Shown piece by piece: positions 28,600 through 37,750 of a DNA stretch of 64,000 bases. The first letter of the stretch is position 1. Every line of letters begins with the position of its first letter. Origin of the DNA: Gracilibacillus timonensis (GTDB lineage: Bacteria > Bacillota > Bacilli > Bacillales > Amphibacillaceae); the NCBI RefSeq assembly GCF_900086715.1, contig NZ_FLKH01000010.1, positions 496,001-560,000 on the forward strand. The letters are read 5' to 3'. Under the pieces are notes generated by a model that saw only the letters and a program-made list of their open reading frames with translations, did no database searches and was not told the DNA's origin. A program made the translations under genes and the position numbers.

Positions 28600-29712
28600 T
28601 TAATTCACCTTCGCCGTCGAAGATCGCTCCACCAGCTTCGGTTCAAAGCGAATCATATCATTTTCCATATAAGATTGTCTTTTCGATCCATTCATTTGTT
28701 TAATCATATCCAACATTACTTTTGCTGCCATCTCACCCATTTCACTTTTAGGATGGGAAACAGTGGTTAACTTTACCTCGGTTAATTCCGCCATAAAGGA
28801 ATCATCAAAGCCGACCATGGATATATCCTCTGGCACACGCAAAGAAGCTTGACGCAATATATCTAACAGCTTAACCGCCAGTTCATCATTATAACAGACA
28901 ATAGCCGTTGGTCTGGTATCCAGCGGTTCCTGCAACACCTCTTCCAACGCCTGCAGCGGTTTAGTAGCTTTCTCTTCTGTACTATATGTCACCATATTAT
29001 TTGGCTGTATCTCAATTTGATGTTTACGATGTGCCTTCAAATAACCTTTCATCCGCTTCGTTCCTTGATTATCATCGGTTTTAAACAACCCCAAAATATT
29101 ACGGTGTCCCAACTCTATCAAATGCTCTGTTTGGATAAATCCACCTTTTTCATCATCCACTACTAAATGAAAAGGCTCTAGCTCATCATAATAGGAATTA
29201 ATCATTAAATATGGGATATGCTGACGCTCTAAATTCAAGTAATAATTAATGTTCGGATTGCTGATCGCACTCTTGGTAGGTTCAATAATCACCCCATCGA
29301 ATTGCTGAGAAAGAATATTTTCTAAAAACATCCGCTCCTTCTCATGATCATTATTCGTACTGAACAGGCTGACTTGGTATCCATTCTGACTCAAATAGGA
29401 TTCCGCACCTCTAATAATCGATGGAAAAATATAATCCGATACATACGTTGTGATCAGGGCAATCCGTTTCTGACTACCACTTGTTTGGTTCTGCTCTCTC
29501 GAACGATCTGCACAAAAAGTGCCAGCGCCTTGTTCTCGATACAACCAGCCCTGGCTGACCAAATCGCCAATCGCTAATCGTACGGTGTGCCTGCTTACAC
29601 CAAACTGCTTCATTAATTCGCTTTCGGAGTGGATTTTTTGATGGGCTTGAAAGGTTCCGTCTAATATTTGCGATTTTATAGAATCTTTTACAATGCTATA
29701 TTTTGTCTGCAT
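28600..29712 (-). CDS. araR: Arabinose repressor AraR (GntR-LacI chimera)
   Basis: 370 residues: an N-terminal GntR-type winged HTH (residues 1-70, KIHSESELMKQFGVSRHTVRLAIGDL) joined to a LacI-type effector domain (residues 85-370, ending LVERSSTAKVN). This domain combination is the hallmark of AraR, which represses arabinose genes and is released by L-arabinose. It lies between araA and the zinc dehydrogenase. Candidate operators occur upstream of itself, araD-araA, abfA, araN and the GPH symporter. Confidence 0.92.
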   Translation of the reverse strand: MQTKYSIVKDSIKSQILDGTFQAHQKIHSESELMKQFGVSRHTVRLAIGDLVSQGWLYREQGAGTFCADRSREQNQTSGSQKRIALITTYVSDYIFPSIIRGAESYLSQNGYQVSLFSTNNDHEKERMFLENILSQQFDGVIIEPTKSAISNPNINYYLNLERQHIPYLMINSYYDELEPFHLVVDDEKGGFIQTEHLIELGHRNILGLFKTDDNQGTKRMKGYLKAHRKHQIEIQPNNMVTYSTEEKATKPLQALEEVLQEPLDTRPTAIVCYNDELAVKLLDILRQASLRVPEDISMVGFDDSFMAELTEVKLTTVSHPKSEMGEMAAKVMLDMIKQMNGSKRQSYMENDMIRFEPKLVERSSTAKVN

Positions 29713-29730
29713 ATTTACACCTCATTTTTT

Positions 29731-29780
29731 CCTCATATACTTACAAGATAACATTAGCCGGATCACTTGTATATAACCAT
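29731..29780. promoter_or_regulatory. Possible degenerate AraR operator pair upstream of araR
   Basis: CATATACTTACAAG (29734-29747) and ACTTGTATATAACC (29765-29778) are weak AraR-like sequences with centres about 32 bp apart, as in front of abfA. They could serve autoregulation. A GCAGAAG/CTTCTGC hairpin at about 29785-29813 lies just upstream. Confidence 0.35.
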
Positions 29781-29867
29781 GTAGCAGAAGCCTTCCATAA
29801 AAGAGACTTCTGCCGCATGATTGAGATTATTTACTTATAATGATAGAGGCAGACTCTCTAGCCATTT

Positions 29868-31358
29868 TTAACGATTCCGATAAAATAGGTCATTCCATTT
29901 CAACTCATTGCGGAATTGGCGCAGTTGTAAATCCTCGTCAATGATGACACACTCGATATCGGTCATATCAGCGAAATCATACAATTGCTCCGTACTTACT
30001 TCCAATGAGAAAACGGTATGATGCGCACCACCAGCATAAATCCACGCCTCAGTTGCTTCGCTCAAGTTTGGCTGTGGCTTCCATAATACCTTGGCTACTG
30101 GAAGGTTTGGCGTTTCTTTTTCTGGCTGTTCTGCCTTCACCTCATTAATAATCAAACGATAACGGCCACCCATTTCTACAAGAGAGGCATTGACCGCATC
30201 ACCGCCGTCTCCATCAAACACAAGTCGAGCAGGATCTTCTTTACCGCCTATACCTAATGGATGAACTTCGATTCTAGGCTTAGTAGCGGAAACCGTTGGA
30301 CAAACCTCCAACATATGAGAACCTAAAATCATTTCATTGTCTGGTTCTAAATGGTACGTATAGTCTTCCATAAAAGAAGTTCTTTGATTGTTCGCCATGA
30401 TTTTCATCAGACGAGTCAAGGCAGCGGTACGCCAGTCTCCTTCCCCAGCAAAACCATAGCCTTCCGCCATTAATCGCTGAGCTGCAAGGCCAGGCAATTG
30501 TTTCATGCCATGCAAGTCTTCGAAATTGGTGGTAAAGGCCGTATAATTGCCTTTTTCCAAGAAGGATTTCAAGCCTAACTCGATGCGCCCTTGATATAGA
30601 ATGGAATCTCGAACCGCTCCAGGTTCACTCGCTTCTGCTGGTAGATCGTATAATTGCTCGTATTCTGCATAGAGGTCTGCTAGTTCTTGTTCCGTAACTT
30701 TGTCCATTTCCTCTACCAAATCACCAATACCGTAATAATCCACGGTCCAGCCAAACTTCATTTGCGCCTCAATCTTATCTCCATCGGTAACGGCTACGTG
30801 GCGCATATTATCACCAAAGCGAGCTACACGAATTTGACGACCTTCTGCCACAGCTATCGCCGTTTGCATCCAATCTGCCAGCTTATTGGTTACGTCTTCA
30901 CTTTGCCAATGCCCTACGATTACTTTACGAGGAATATCCATTCGAGTCACCATAAATCCGTACTCTCTATCCCCATGCGCTGATTGATTCAGATTCATAA
31001 AATCCATGTCAATCGAATCCCATGGGATATCGCGATTATATTGCGTATGGAAATGCAGCAATGGCTTTTGCAGAGCCTTTAGACCAGCAATCCAATTTTT
31101 TGCTGGGGAAAAGGTATGCATCCAAGTAATAATACCGGCACAATTCTCATCTGTATTCGCCGCTTGTACTAAATCATGGATATTTGTGGAGGTGGTGACC
31201 ACTTCTTTGAATACAACTTCAAATGGAAGGTGGCCTTGTTGATTCAGTCCAGCTACGATCTCCTTCGAATGATCTGCAACTCCTCTTAATGTCTCTTCTC
31301 CATAAAGTGGCTGACTTCCTGCCACAAACCAAAAAGTATAAGGCTTAACTGTTAACAT
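29868..31358 (-). CDS. araA: L-arabinose isomerase
   Basis: 496 residues, the normal length. It converts L-arabinose to L-ribulose in the cytoplasm with Mn2+. Signatures include FWFVAGSQPLYGEE at the N terminus, GIITWMHTFSPAKNWI, and GEGDWRTAALTRLMK with GSHMLEVCP in the metal-binding half. It starts 15 bp after the araD stop, so araD-araA form an operon, the reverse of the common araA-araB-araD order and lacking araB. Confidence 0.97.
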   Translation of the reverse strand: MLTVKPYTFWFVAGSQPLYGEETLRGVADHSKEIVAGLNQQGHLPFEVVFKEVVTTSTNIHDLVQAANTDENCAGIITWMHTFSPAKNWIAGLKALQKPLLHFHTQYNRDIPWDSIDMDFMNLNQSAHGDREYGFMVTRMDIPRKVIVGHWQSEDVTNKLADWMQTAIAVAEGRQIRVARFGDNMRHVAVTDGDKIEAQMKFGWTVDYYGIGDLVEEMDKVTEQELADLYAEYEQLYDLPAEASEPGAVRDSILYQGRIELGLKSFLEKGNYTAFTTNFEDLHGMKQLPGLAAQRLMAEGYGFAGEGDWRTAALTRLMKIMANNQRTSFMEDYTYHLEPDNEMILGSHMLEVCPTVSATKPRIEVHPLGIGGKEDPARLVFDGDGGDAVNASLVEMGGRYRLIINEVKAEQPEKETPNLPVAKVLWKPQPNLSEATEAWIYAGGAHHTVFSLEVSTEQLYDFADMTDIECVIIDEDLQLRQFRNELKWNDLFYRNR

Positions 31359-31373
31359 ATTTACTCCTCCTTG

Positions 31374-32066
31374 TTATTTATCCTGCCCATAATAGGCATT
31401 TTTTCCATGTTTTCTTAAATAGTGTTTATCAAGCAAAAAGGAATCCATTACTTCTGTGTCTGGATTGATTTGATAGGTGTGCAAGGCCATTTTTGCTACT
31501 TCTTCCAGCACGACGGCATTATGAATGGCTTCATGCGGATCTTTCCCCCATGTGAACGGGGCATGGCTATGAACTAATACCCCAGGAATTTGTAAAGGAT
31601 CACGTTCTTGGAAGGTCTCCGCAATCACTTCACCCGTCTCCCATTCATATTCCCCTTGAACCTCTGCTTCGGTCATTCTTCTCGTACAAGGAATTTCTCC
31701 ATAAAAATAATCGGCTTGGGTAGTACCCAATGCAGGAATTCCTTTACCAGCCTGAGCCCAGCTGGTAGCCCATGGTGAATGGGTATGTACAACGCCTCCA
31801 ATACCAGGAAAACGTTGGTATAACAACCGATGCGTTGGTGTATCAGAGGAAGGTCGCAGGTCCCCTTCGACAATATTACCGTCTAAATCAAGGACAACTA
31901 AATCGGATGCTTTCAGTTCGTCATAGTCCACTCCGCTTGGTTTGATTGCCATTAGTCCTGACTCAGGGTCAAAACCGCTTACATTCCCCCACGTGAAGGT
32001 GACTAAACCATGCTTTGGCAATGCCGCATTTGCCTCAAGTACTTGTTGCTTCAATTTTTCCAGCAT
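31374..32066 (-). CDS. araD: L-ribulose-5-phosphate 4-epimerase
   Basis: About 230 residues of the class II aldolase/epimerase family. It makes D-xylulose 5-phosphate from L-ribulose 5-phosphate. The zinc-binding segment [30 protein letters not shown] and [12 protein letters not shown] are conserved. ATG 32066 follows AAAGGTGG; the upstream ATG at 32087 precedes that site. First gene of araD-araA. Its kinase partner AraB is not in the window. Confidence 0.95.
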   Translation of the reverse strand: MLEKLKQQVLEANAALPKHGLVTFTWGNVSGFDPESGLMAIKPSGVDYDELKASDLVVLDLDGNIVEGDLRPSSDTPTHRLLYQRFPGIGGVVHTHSPWATSWAQAGKGIPALGTTQADYFYGEIPCTRRMTEAEVQGEYEWETGEVIAETFQERDPLQIPGVLVHSHAPFTWGKDPHEAIHNAVVLEEVAKMALHTYQINPDTEVMDSFLLDKHYLRKHGKNAYYGQDK

Positions 32067-32090
32067 TCCTAATCCACCTTTCTTCATTCA

Positions 32091-32148
32091 TCTTGTACGC
32101 ATATATAATGCTCATAACCCTATAATAATACAAATTGTACGTACAATC
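32091..32148. promoter_or_regulatory. AraR operators flanking the araD-araA promoter
   Basis: ATTGTACGTACAAT at 32134-32147 is a perfect palindrome and the best AraR-type site in the window. CTTGTACGCATATA at 32092-32105 is a second copy. Centres are 42 bp apart, four helical turns, as reported for cooperative in-phase AraR operators in B. subtilis. A TTGTAT / TATA-type promoter lies between them on the minus strand. Confidence 0.8.
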
Positions 32149-32234
32149 AATGGAAAGTGATTAGAATATGAGTTAATTTTAAAATGTAGATCTGTAAAAA
32201 GAGAGGATTTTTGCAGATCATTTTCAAGGTATAG

Positions 32235-32267
32235 AAAAAGGAAAAAGCAGTTTTGCCTTTTCCTTTT
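32235..32267. terminator. Terminator after the ABC permease gene
   Basis: AAAAAGGAAAAAGCA, short loop, TTGCCTTTTCCTTTTT. Nearly perfect arms with A- and T-tracts, between the ABC permease gene and araD. Confidence 0.75.
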
Positions 32268-32326
32268 TTAGTAAAATTATAAAGTTGTCTCTTTTATAAT
32301 CCCTACCATTCTCTTCACCTGTGGGC

Positions 32327-33940
32327 TTAAGCTCCTTCCACCATATCTCTCCGCTTATAACCAAGAAAACCAAGAACTAACAAGGCCACGCTGATAACAG
32401 TAACAGTCGTAAACACCACCCCATCAAATTCTTCCATTGGCATTTGCGGTATCCAACTTTGAACGGCAGTCTTGGCAAACCAGTCCGGCAAATCCAAAAT
32501 ACCACCAAAATAATTTAATAGAAAAGAATAAGCCAGGTAGGCATAGGCCACTTTACCAAGTTTGGGCGCCCAACCGAGAGCTAAAGCGGACAAGCCGGTA
32601 AAGAATAATACCGATGGGAAGAAATTATATCCAGCAGCAAAGAAATCCATCATTTCCATCGTTGCGCTATCTCCCATCGCTGCTATAGCCGTACCGCCTA
32701 GTCCTGCTACGGCCACCAGAATCCCTGCTACACTAGCAAAAATAGCTAGGCCAATACTAGTCCAATACAGTTTACCTCGTGTCACTTTGGTTGCGTAAAT
32801 CTGACTGAGGTGAAGGCGACTCTCCTCTGTAAATAACTTATTTACAAGTGCAATAGGCAAAATCGACACCAAGCCAATCATGACCATCATAATCGTACTT
32901 GTAAAGGATTCTTCAATGGAAATACCCGTCTGTGTAAACATTTGCTGCACCATCTCGTTAGTCTCTATAAAGGATTGCATATCACCATATATCGATCCAT
33001 AAGCTGCGCCCATAATTACAAAAGCAATCAACCAACTGATGATAACCCCTTTGTTAATCTTAACCAGTAAGCCCCGCACGGATAATAAGGACTTTTTAGC
33101 ATGTGCTCTGCCTCCACGTTCTGGTAGATATCCCGCTCCCATATCACGTCCTCCTTCTAACGTAAAGGCGACAATTACCAAGATAACGGTAAAAAGTAAA
33201 CCGAACAGAAGCGGCAATACATTATTTTCCGTGAAAGGATAAGTTAAATACGTCCACCCCATCGGATTGAACATCGATAAATCCACATTAGAAACATCTG
33301 TCCCAGCCCGGATAATATAAAGCAGACCGACGATACTAAGTGATGATCCTGTCGCCGCAGAAGAATTCGGCATGACTTGTGCCGCGACAAGGGCAATACC
33401 CGCACCGATAATCCCTGCAAGACCAACGGAAGCAGCGAACAACAAGGATCCTTCCCATGTAATCGTATCGACTCCAAAACTCGTCATCACCACAGTAATA
33501 AAGAGCACTAACAGCGCATGAATAAACACAATCTCTACCATTGTTGCAAGAGAATTAGCTTGGCGCCCAATACGAAAAGAACGAACGATTTCCGTCAAAC
33601 CAAGATCCTCTTCTTTTCGTGTATGACCAACGACATGTAAAATACTCATGACCATCGCAAACAGTCCCGTAAATAACAACATCTCATGACCATACATCGC
33701 ACCCACGGTATAGTCTGCACCTGTTTCAACAGGGGTAGGCCCTACCATTGAGATCATCGCTGGGTTTTGCAAAGTCTCATACATGCCAGCTGCGCCATCA
33801 TCTTCTGCAATTTCTTCAAAAAAAGGGATGAAGGCGGAAGCGAACAATCCGATTCCCAATACCCAAAACAAGATTTTTTTCCAGTCTCTTTTCCCATATT
33901 GTACACACAGCACACCCCAGTGTGAGAATTTTTCCTTCAT
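32327..33940 (-). CDS. ABC-2 type multidrug exporter permease
   Basis: 537 residues with about 12 hydrophobic segments, arranged as two similar six-helix halves, as in the actinobacterial/Firmicutes ABC-2 exporters annotated as polyketide-antibiotic exporters. The N-terminal KRDWKKILFWVLGIGLFASAF and a TRKEEDLGLTEIVRS cytoplasmic loop are typical. It starts 24 bp after the ATPase gene, forming a two-gene operon. The substrate is unknown; a TetR regulator encoded divergently suggests drug- or lipid-responsive control. Confidence 0.88.
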   Translation of the reverse strand: MKEKFSHWGVLCVQYGKRDWKKILFWVLGIGLFASAFIPFFEEIAEDDGAAGMYETLQNPAMISMVGPTPVETGADYTVGAMYGHEMLLFTGLFAMVMSILHVVGHTRKEEDLGLTEIVRSFRIGRQANSLATMVEIVFIHALLVLFITVVMTSFGVDTITWEGSLLFAASVGLAGIIGAGIALVAAQVMPNSSAATGSSLSIVGLLYIIRAGTDVSNVDLSMFNPMGWTYLTYPFTENNVLPLLFGLLFTVILVIVAFTLEGGRDMGAGYLPERGGRAHAKKSLLSVRGLLVKINKGVIISWLIAFVIMGAAYGSIYGDMQSFIETNEMVQQMFTQTGISIEESFTSTIMMVMIGLVSILPIALVNKLFTEESRLHLSQIYATKVTRGKLYWTSIGLAIFASVAGILVAVAGLGGTAIAAMGDSATMEMMDFFAAGYNFFPSVLFFTGLSALALGWAPKLGKVAYAYLAYSFLLNYFGGILDLPDWFAKTAVQSWIPQMPMEEFDGVVFTTVTVISVALLVLGFLGYKRRDMVEGA

Positions 33941-33964
33941 CGTTTATTTCCTCCGTTTCCACGC

Positions 33965-34846
33965 TTAGCCTTCATAATGACGCATAAATAAGTCTTCTAG
34001 AGTTGGTGGTGTAGCCTCAAACTTTTTCACACCTAACTTGGTTGCTTCTACCAAGATATCATTCAGATGTTGATGATCAGCAGAAAATGTTGCCTGCTCT
34101 CCTTCTTGGTTAAAGTCATGCACCCCATCCACATTAGCCATGGCTGTCACATCTGCTTCTGTCGCTATCGTGACCGTTGAGCGCGTTAAATGGCGTAATT
34201 CATCAAGACTTCCCTCTTCTACAATCTCCCCTTGACGTATAATCACGACCTTATCCGCCAGTCGCTCCACTTCACTCAATATATGGGAGGATAGTAAAAT
34301 GGACTTGCCAGCTTTCTTGATTTTTTCTACTTCATCTTGAAAAACGGCTTCCATCAAAGGATCCAGTCCAGAAGTTGGCTCATCAAATATATATAAATCC
34401 GATTCCACCGATAAAGCCGCAATTAATCCAACCTTTTGCCGGTTCCCTTTGGAATAACCTTTGGCTTTTTTCTTCGGATCCAGTTCAAAACGTCGGATTA
34501 AGTCGTCACGTTTTTGTCGACTGCCACCGCCGTGCAGTTTCATAAATAGATCAATAATCTCGCCACCCGTAAGGCTTCCCCATAACGCCACATCACCAGG
34601 TACATAAGAAATGCGTTTATGGATCTCCAGACTGTCTGCCCACACATCCTTGCCAAAAATAGTGGCATTTCCGCCATCTCGTTTAATAATCCCCAACAAG
34701 GCACGGATGGTGGTAGACTTGCCAGCTCCATTGGGACCAATAAAACCAACAACTTCGCCGGATTTTACATCAAAAGTCACATCACGCAAGGCCTGAAATT
34801 TACCAAAGTTTTTTTGCAGCCCTTGTACTTTCACAATCTCTGTCAT
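33965..34846 (-). CDS. ABC exporter ATP-binding protein
   Basis: About 293 residues. Walker A GPNGAGKST, signature YSKGNRQKV (a variant of LSGGQ), Walker B LYIFDEPTSGLDP and the H-loop SSHILSEVERL are all present. The C-terminal domain is of the DrrA/CcmA type. ATG 34846 is the probable start; the TTG at 34855 sits on the GGGAG site. It pairs with the permease downstream to form an efflux system. Confidence 0.92.
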   Translation of the reverse strand: MTEIVKVQGLQKNFGKFQALRDVTFDVKSGEVVGFIGPNGAGKSTTIRALLGIIKRDGGNATIFGKDVWADSLEIHKRISYVPGDVALWGSLTGGEIIDLFMKLHGGGSRQKRDDLIRRFELDPKKKAKGYSKGNRQKVGLIAALSVESDLYIFDEPTSGLDPLMEAVFQDEVEKIKKAGKSILLSSHILSEVERLADKVVIIRQGEIVEEGSLDELRHLTRSTVTIATEADVTAMANVDGVHDFNQEGEQATFSADHQHLNDILVEATKLGVKKFEATPPTLEDLFMRHYEG

Positions 34847-34941
34847 TACAACCAAACTCCCTTCTCGTTACCTCCATTAATTAAACTATTCACTTTTTCA
34901 TCATTCGAATCACAGCTGATTCATTCCTAATTTTAAACTAT

Positions 34942-35064
34942 AACTATTAACATAGTTCAATAATATACCTGATATTTGTAAAAGTCAATATAATATAGGC
35001 GAAATTAACACTGTATTATCTTTGATAGTTCATAAATATTCATATATAATAAAGATATGAACTA
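34942..35064. promoter_or_regulatory. Candidate TetR operators between exporter and regulator
   Basis: AACTAT-TAAC-ATAGTT (34942-34957) is a compact palindrome. A wider inverted repeat TAGTTCATA (35026-35034) and TATGAACTA (35056-35064) brackets a -10-like AT stretch near the regulator start. Both share a TAGTTCA/TGAACTA-like half. Confidence 0.5.
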
Positions 35065-35112
35065 AAACTTTCGTTATGAAAATAATTTCCCGATAGAAAG
35101 CAGGTATATAAA

Positions 35113-35709
35113 ATGGACGGTTTTACTAAGCGAACCAAGGAAAAGCGGACTCAAGTATTAAAAGCCGCCTTTGAATTGATGAATACAGACGATCAGAAAA
35201 GAAATGTAACGATGGAGGAAATCGCTGCCCATGCCGGCGTTGCCAAAACCACCATTTTTAAATATTTCGGTACAAAAGAAAAGCTATTCCAGGAGGTTTA
35301 TCAGCATGTGATGCATACGATGAAGGAATCAGCGAAGACGATTATGGAAGAAGATAAATCATTTGAGAAAACCCTGCTGGCGATGAGTCAAAATAAAATC
35401 CGTTTTCTGAATGAAATGACGCATGCCTTTTATTTGGACATGATGGCTTATCTCACGGATAAAGAGGAAGGTGGAGCTTCACCGATGATGCAAGAATTCG
35501 CTCAGGACGGCCTCCACATGTTATTAGATGTTTTTCACCGAGGACGGAAGGAAGGCAAAATTGACTTGAAGTATTCTGATGAGTTTTTAATACTTTATTT
35601 CCAGACCATTGTAGAAGGGATGTCCAATCGACAAATATATGAAAAAATTGCTCCGTACACCGCAGAATGGACGGAGATATTTATTAAAGGGTTGGCGCCG
35701 AATAAATAA
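35113..35709 (+). CDS. TetR/AcrR-family regulator
   Basis: 198 residues. N-terminal TetR HTH (NVTMEEIAAHAGVAKTTIFKYFGTKEKLF), then an all-helical ligand domain. ATG 35113 with a GCAGGT site. Divergent from the ABC exporter operon with palindromic candidate operators in the spacer, so it probably represses that operon and itself. A hairpin terminator follows. The ligand is unknown. Confidence 0.9.
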   Translation: MDGFTKRTKEKRTQVLKAAFELMNTDDQKRNVTMEEIAAHAGVAKTTIFKYFGTKEKLFQEVYQHVMHTMKESAKTIMEEDKSFEKTLLAMSQNKIRFLNEMTHAFYLDMMAYLTDKEEGGASPMMQEFAQDGLHMLLDVFHRGRKEGKIDLKYSDEFLILYFQTIVEGMSNRQIYEKIAPYTAEWTEIFIKGLAPNK

Positions 35710-35713
35710 TATA

Positions 35714-35740
35714 AAAAGTCAAGTGTACTACTTGGCTTTT
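35714..35740 (+). terminator. Terminator after the TetR gene
   Basis: AAAAGTCAAGT, short loop, ACTTGGCTTTT; arms pair with one G-T, followed by TAGTGTTTTTT. Confidence 0.65.
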
Positions 35741-35771
35741 AGTGTTTTTTATCTATAAGTACACACACCCA

Positions 35772-36125
35772 TTAGCTATTATAATATAATAATAATTGTT
35801 CTATATTTAGAGTCGTTTTTAATTGCTGTAACAAATCAAGTCCGATGATACCATCCAAATCAAAACCATCATTCATTGCACCAATTTCTAAATCAAACGT
35901 TTTGACCTGCATATCTCCAATAGTAACTGAACCAACCGTTTTTGAATATACAAACACAGATCCTCCAACACCACTAATACGATAGATCCCTGCTACTATT
36001 CCTATTGACTTAGCTAGGTCTGCTGATACAACGGTACTTCCTGAGCCAGTATCAATTAACACACGTGGTAAATGAGGCAATTGCCCGTTAAATGTTCAAT
36101 CCATATCTGTAAGCAACAAATACAT
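35772..36125 (-). pseudogene. Retropepsin-like aspartic protease gene with a nonsense codon
   Basis: The intact part encodes a retropepsin-like fold: LPRVLIDTGSGSTVV with the catalytic DTG, and DLDGIIGLDLLQQL with the second-lobe ILG-type segment. The usual N-terminal strand can be read in frame from ATG 36125 (MYLLLTDMD), but a TGA at 36096-36098 interrupts it just before TFNGQLPHLPRV; a Trp (TGG) there would restore the protein. The upstream end directly abuts a group II intron reverse-transcriptase fragment. Translation from an internal TTG at 36080 could still give a short protein. Family members are small single-domain proteins of unknown substrate. Confidence 0.7.
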
Positions 36126-36133
36126 CTTTTTTT

Positions 36134-36379
36134 TCACGATCCCAGCAATCTTGTGACATTTCTTCTTACTCTTTCCGCACCCTTCTGACTTTTACACAAG
36201 ATGATAAAATCATCCGCAAAGCGAACGATTCGATGGCCTCGAGCTACCATCAACTCATCTAATTGGTGAAGATAAATATTAGAAATTAATGGACTGATGA
36301 CACCACCTTGTGGCGCTCCTTGCTTACCGGCTGTTCGGCGCATTCGGGACTTCCACCCTTTAGTGGTATGTGCTGCCAC
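36134..36379 (-). pseudogene. Group II intron reverse transcriptase fragment
   Basis: 81 residues with two RT landmarks: PQGGVISPLISNIYLHQLDELM and VRFADDFIILC, the latter containing the catalytic ADD (YADD-type) aspartates. A full intron-encoded protein is several times longer; both ends and the maturase and endonuclease domains are missing. It is a remnant, inserted or left between the retropepsin-like gene and an unknown gene. Confidence 0.85.
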
Positions 36380-36390
36380 TCGCGAAAAAG

Positions 36391-36417
36391 AACCAACACC
36401 TGCGTGAGGTATTGGTT
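36391..36417. repeat. Hairpin next to the intron remnant
   Basis: AACCAACACCT, loop GCGTG, AGGTATTGGTT; one mismatch in an 11-bp stem. It may be a terminator for the gene at 36442-36931 or part of intron structure. Confidence 0.45.
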
Positions 36418-36441
36418 AACAATAAGATACGCCATTATTTA

Positions 36442-36931
36442 TTACATGCATTCTCTATTGTCACTTACTTGAGAAGCAAAATGAGCGATGAGTTCAGATA
36501 GGGTTTTATTCATATAGACCGAATCGGCCGTGTAAAACGCACCTTGTTTCTTTTCCGCAAAGATATGCGTATACGTACGCTCTCCTGATTGATCAATAAG
36601 ATAAATTTTAAACTCATGAGCCTCATAATCGATCACTTCAAAATCAATACGCAATGGACAGCTTAGAGCGCTTTTTGCAATTTGATAGACCACAAGTAGC
36701 GTTTGAGATCGGCCGTTATGGTACAAGGTTTTCTCGTGCAAGTACGGTAGAATAGAACACTCCATCGGTACTGTGTGTATCTTTTGGTAATTGTGAGATG
36801 TCCAAAAAATCCTCTCGAGCAAACGTAGAAAACAATTGAAGACCGATCTTGTATAGATTAGTCTCTTCTGGATTTATATTTTTTATTTTCGGTTCTTGGT
36901 TTGTCACCATGTGTTTGATTTCATGATTCAT
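36442..36931 (-). pseudogene. Unknown gene broken by one frameshift
   Basis: The first frame starts at ATG 36931 with an AAAGGGGAG site (MNHEIKHMVTNQEP) and ends prematurely after TVLARENLVP. A second frame continues from there (KTLYHNGRSQTLLVVYQI) to TAG/TAA at 36442. Removing one base from the 4-T tract at 36729-36732 (plus strand) joins them into about 163 residues. I do not recognise the family. It may be a true pseudogene or a sequence error. Confidence 0.6.
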
Positions 36932-36954
36932 AAAAATCGCTCCCCTTTGATGAA

Positions 36955-37700
36955 TGTATGAACACAATCAAAACCACCAGTGTGAACTGGTGGTTTGCTC
37001 TGCGGCTGAAAGCCTATGTTACCGGCCTCGGCCTAAAAGGCCCACTGAATGGTTTCCCTTTTGCACCACACTCACTCACTGATTCTAAAAGAATCTCTTA
37101 TTTCCTCTTATTTTTCTCTCCAGTGAACGGATCAAATTCTTCAAATAATGTTAACTGATCACTCATGTAGTCCTCTTTAAGCTGATTTCTAATATATTCT
37201 TGAATTTGATTTTTATTTCTGCCCACTGTATCTACAAAGTAGCCTCGACACCAAAATTTACGATTACCATATCTGTACTTTAAATTAGCGTGGCGATCGA
37301 ATATCATTAAACTACTTTTGCCCTTTAGGTAGCCCATGAACTGAGATACACTTAGTTTTGGTGGAATACTTACTAACATATGAATGTGATCTTTACATGC
37401 ATTTGCCTCGTGTATCTCAATCCCTTTCCTTTCACAAAGCTCTCTTACTATTTCTCCGATGCTTTTTTTATATTTCCCATAAATAATTTGTCTTCTATAT
37501 TTTGGTGCAAAAACGATGTGGAACTTACATCTCCATTGTGTATGTGCTAAACTATTCTTGTCCTGCATTGGACATGCCTCCTTCTTTGATGAGATTTGGT
37601 GGTCGGGAAACCAACCTTATCTTATCATGAAGAGAGGCTTTTTTTGCCCCCGCGCTAGAAGCTCTATGGAACCCCCGGCATAGCCAGGGGTTTTCAAAGA
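36955..37700 (-). mobile_element. IS200/IS605-family element (tnpA only)
   Basis: A Y1 transposase gene is flanked by two subterminal hairpins: ACCACCAGT-GTGA-ACTGGTGGT at 36973-36994 and AACCCC(C)GGC-ATA-GCC(A)GGGGTT at 37670-37692. A third stem (GGTGGTCGGGAAACCAACC, about 37601-37620) overlaps the transposase leader, as in IS200 where it limits translation. No tnpB/IscB is attached. Exact boundaries cannot be fixed, because this family makes no target duplication. Confidence 0.8.
37098..37568 (-). CDS. tnpA: IS200/IS605-family transposase TnpA
   Basis: 156 residues, a Y1 HUH single-strand transposase. The HUH metal motif is KDHIHMLVSIPP; the catalytic Tyr is expected in YFVDTVGRNKNQIQEYI. 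The N-terminal CKFHIVFAPKYRR is a family signature. AAGGAGG precedes ATG 37568. It looks intact. Confidence 0.95.
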   Translation of the reverse strand: MQDKNSLAHTQWRCKFHIVFAPKYRRQIIYGKYKKSIGEIVRELCERKGIEIHEANACKDHIHMLVSIPPKLSVSQFMGYLKGKSSLMIFDRHANLKYRYGNRKFWCRGYFVDTVGRNKNQIQEYIRNQLKEDYMSDQLTLFEEFDPFTGEKNKRK

Positions 37701-37710
37701 CCATAATAAA

Positions 37711-37735
37711 AGACCCTCATCATCGGATGAAGGTC
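37711..37735 (-). terminator. Terminator after the frameshifted gene at 37751-38164
   Basis: Arms AGACC(C)TCATC and GATGA(A)GGTCT with a 4-base loop, followed on the minus strand by TTTTATTA. Confidence 0.7.
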
Positions 37736-37750
37736 TCTGTCTCATACGCT

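Noticed and set aside
36971-36996. ACCACCAGT/ACTGGTGGT hairpin as an ordinary terminator
   Set aside because: Its position next to an IS200-type tnpA fits the element end better, and no T-run follows.
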